Source of the DNA: Nocardia amamiensis
Lineage (GTDB): Bacteria; Actinomycetota; Actinomycetes; Mycobacteriales; Mycobacteriaceae
Length of the DNA stretch: 64,000 nucleotides
NCBI RefSeq assembly: GCF_015477605.1
Contig: NZ_JADLQX010000005.1
Location: 124,001 to 188,000 of the forward strand
Direction: 5' to 3'
Both the position numbers and the translations under genes were made by a program. Shown here in pieces: positions 38,101 to 41,100 of the stretch. Position 1 is the first letter of the stretch. Every line of letters starts with the position of its first letter. Below the pieces are notes generated by a model, which was not told the DNA's origin, did not search any database, and saw only the letters and a program-made list of their open reading frames with translations.

Positions 38101-41100
38101 CGACGGATCCGTCCCGGCGGGGACAGCGTCGGTGTGGGAATCCGGTGTCGCGACCGGGCGCCCTGCCTCCAGGTCCCGGACTTCGGCATCCGCGTGCAGG
38201 TAGTCAGGGGCCAGATCGGCGATTTCGGACAGCCGGGCGACGTCCTCGTCGGCCAGGTCCCGATCGGAGAGGTCACGCACCGTCTCGTCGAGCTGCTGCG
38301 GTGTCAGGCCCTCAGGGTCGACAGCGGCCCGCATGCTCTCGGCCAGCTGCCGGATTCGCTCCGCCAGTTCATCGCGCCGTGCCACCGCGTCGGCGAGCAG
38401 GTCGTCGGCCGGCTCCACCGGCTCTTCTTCGTCGTCCGGTTCGGTGTCGCCCACCGCGATGCCGCGGGCTCGGCTGCCCGCGCCTCCGTCGGCGAGGGGG
38501 CGCAGGTGCTCGCCTTCGGCGCCGAAGAAGACGCCCCAGGTGGACTTGGCGTCCGGTGCGGTATCCGGATCGAATTCGAAGACCCCGCCGCGCAAGGGGT
38601 CGTCCACCATGATCTTTCCGGTGGCCTTGTCGTGGTACATGACGTAGGCGTGCGCGCCGACCCCGTGCTCGTCGGCCTTGCCCTTGTGCTCGTCTACGAC
38701 CAGCACCGCCGCGTCGCCGCCCAGATACCGCAGGCCATCGGCGATCATCTGGTGCGCGGGACGCTTCTTGCTGCCGACGACCCTGGTGATCTCACCGCCG
38801 GACGCGACCTCCAAGTCGTGCCAGGACATGCCCTCCGGGCCGACCGATCCCGGTTCGACCAGCGAGATCGAGCCGTTGCCGGTCTGCACGGCGGCTCGCC
38901 AGAGCGCGAGTTCGCCGCAGTTGTTCACCGACTGGGCGGGCGGCTGGTCCGGGTCGGGCGCGGTGTCGGGGGGCCGGTGGTCGACGGAGCCGACCAGGTC
39001 TGCCCCGATTCGTCCGGCGTCGTGCGACGCCCGAGTCGGCACTCCGGTAGGTGGTGCCGAATCACTTGCCGGCACAGGCGGATCGATGGTGCCGAACAGG
39101 CCGCGCACCCCGTCGGGTACGTGCACACGGACGTCACCGAAGTGACCCTCCCTGATGTACGGCTCGGCCATCCCGGACAGCACGACGTCACCGGCCAGTC
39201 GCTCCAGCCTGCCGCGCCTGCCCGCGACTTCGGCGACATCGATGCCGTAGCCGTGCGCGAACACCTTGTTCGTCGGCACGGCCTCGGGTCCACCCCTGGC
39301 CTCCCGCGCCGCGTCGGCGGCGGCGATGTCGCGCACCAGGAGTTCGGCGCCGGAACGCGCCCTGCGGGTGAAGACGCCTTGCGCGCGACCGCTCGGCACG
39401 TCGTAGCCGATCCACGCGACCGAGGCGATCGACTCGCCCGCACGCACCCGGCTCGCCGAGGACCGGTACTGTCCGGCGGCGATATGCACACCGGACTGCA
39501 GGTCCGAAACCGTGTACCGGATACCGGGCACATGCCACGACACGTGATCCGCGGTGTCGATATTTCCGAAAGCTATTGCGGCGCGGCCCTTCCCGCTGAA
39601 CGCCGTCGAGTCGTAGGCCACGAGGTGCACCGGCGGGGCGGAAGGGAGCGAGGCAGCCCGGAAATGCGCTCTGGCCAGGGCTCGGACGGTTGCCCGCAGA
39701 TTGCGCAACTGTGCGCGTTCGGCGCGGCTCAGGCCGTAGCGCGACTGGAGATCTTTGATCTCACGCGCGATCTGCAACCGGTTCGCTTCGTTCGCCGCCA
39801 TCGCGTCGATACCGGGCGCGTTGCCGATCACGTCCGGATGTGTCCGGACCATCGCCCGCTGCATCGGGCTCAGCTCGCCGTCCGGCGTGGCGCTGTCGCG
39901 CAGCGAGTTCCACCACTCGGCGTTCCTGCGGGCCCGGTCCCGCGCGGCGTCGGTATCGGTGTTCTCGCCGTGCAGCAGATCTTCGGCGCGCGCGTCGTCG
40001 CCCAAGCGGCGCAGCGCGTCGTTCGCATCGTCGATCTCGGCCCGGGTCGGCGGGCTGGTGTCTTCGGGCAGGAGTCGAACCCGGTCTAGGCGATTCCGCT
40101 CGGTGTCGGGAGCGCGGTAGGTGTCGGTATCCCTGCCGGTGTCGGCATCCCTGCCGGTGTCGGCGGCGCTGTCGGCGGCGGTATCGACATCGCTATCGGC
40201 GTCGGCGGGAGTCCGGCCGGAGGTCTCCCCGTCTCCGGACGTATCCGAGTCCGCGTCGGTCCGGCGATCGGCGGCGGGATCGGGACGGCCGCGGCTGGAG
40301 TCGGCGGTACGGCGATCCGGTGAGGGGCTGGACGATGCCGCGATCGGCCCGGCGACCAGCGCGACATCCTCGGGCCCCACGGTCTGGTCCGGGACACCCT
40401 GGTCGGCGTCCCCGTCGGCGTCCGGCCTCGCTTGCGCGGCTTCGGAATCGGCCGTTTGGGCTTGGACGGCTCCTTCCCTACCGAGCGGCCCGGCAGCTGT
40501 CCGGTCTGCGGCACCGGCGCGTGCCTGCGTACCGTCCTGCGCCGCGGTACCGCCGGCGCGCGGCGCGGTGCCGTCTCGATCCCCAGCACGACCTGCGCGT
40601 GGGTCGACGGGAGAATCGCTTTGCGAGAGCAGGGGTCGGCCCTGATCCGGACCGGTCGCCGGGCCGACGGTTCGCGCCGCACCCGCGGGGGCACCGGTCG
40701 AGGACGAACTCGTGGAAGTGCTGGGCGTGGTCGACGACGAAGCCGTGGAGGGGCCAGCGGTAGTCGAGGAAGAACTCGCCGAAGTGCTCGGCGTGGTCGA
40801 CGACGAAGCCGTGGAGGGGCCAGCGGTAGTCGAGGAAGAACTCGCCGAAATGTTCGGAGCGGTCGAGGGCGAGTTCGGCGCCGCGCCGGTCGGCGTCGCT
40901 GCCGTTCCCGGCACGGTCCCGGCGCCTGGTGCCGCCACCGATCCAGCCGAGGTACCGGGTGTGGCACCTGCCGCGGCCGAGTCGGTGGCCGCGCCTTGCG
41001 GTGCGGTAGCTGGTTGCGCGGTGGTGGAAGGAGTAGCTCCGCCGGGCTGGGATGTGTCAGCACTCTCACCGACGCTTCCGTCCCGGCTGGTGCCGGGGGC

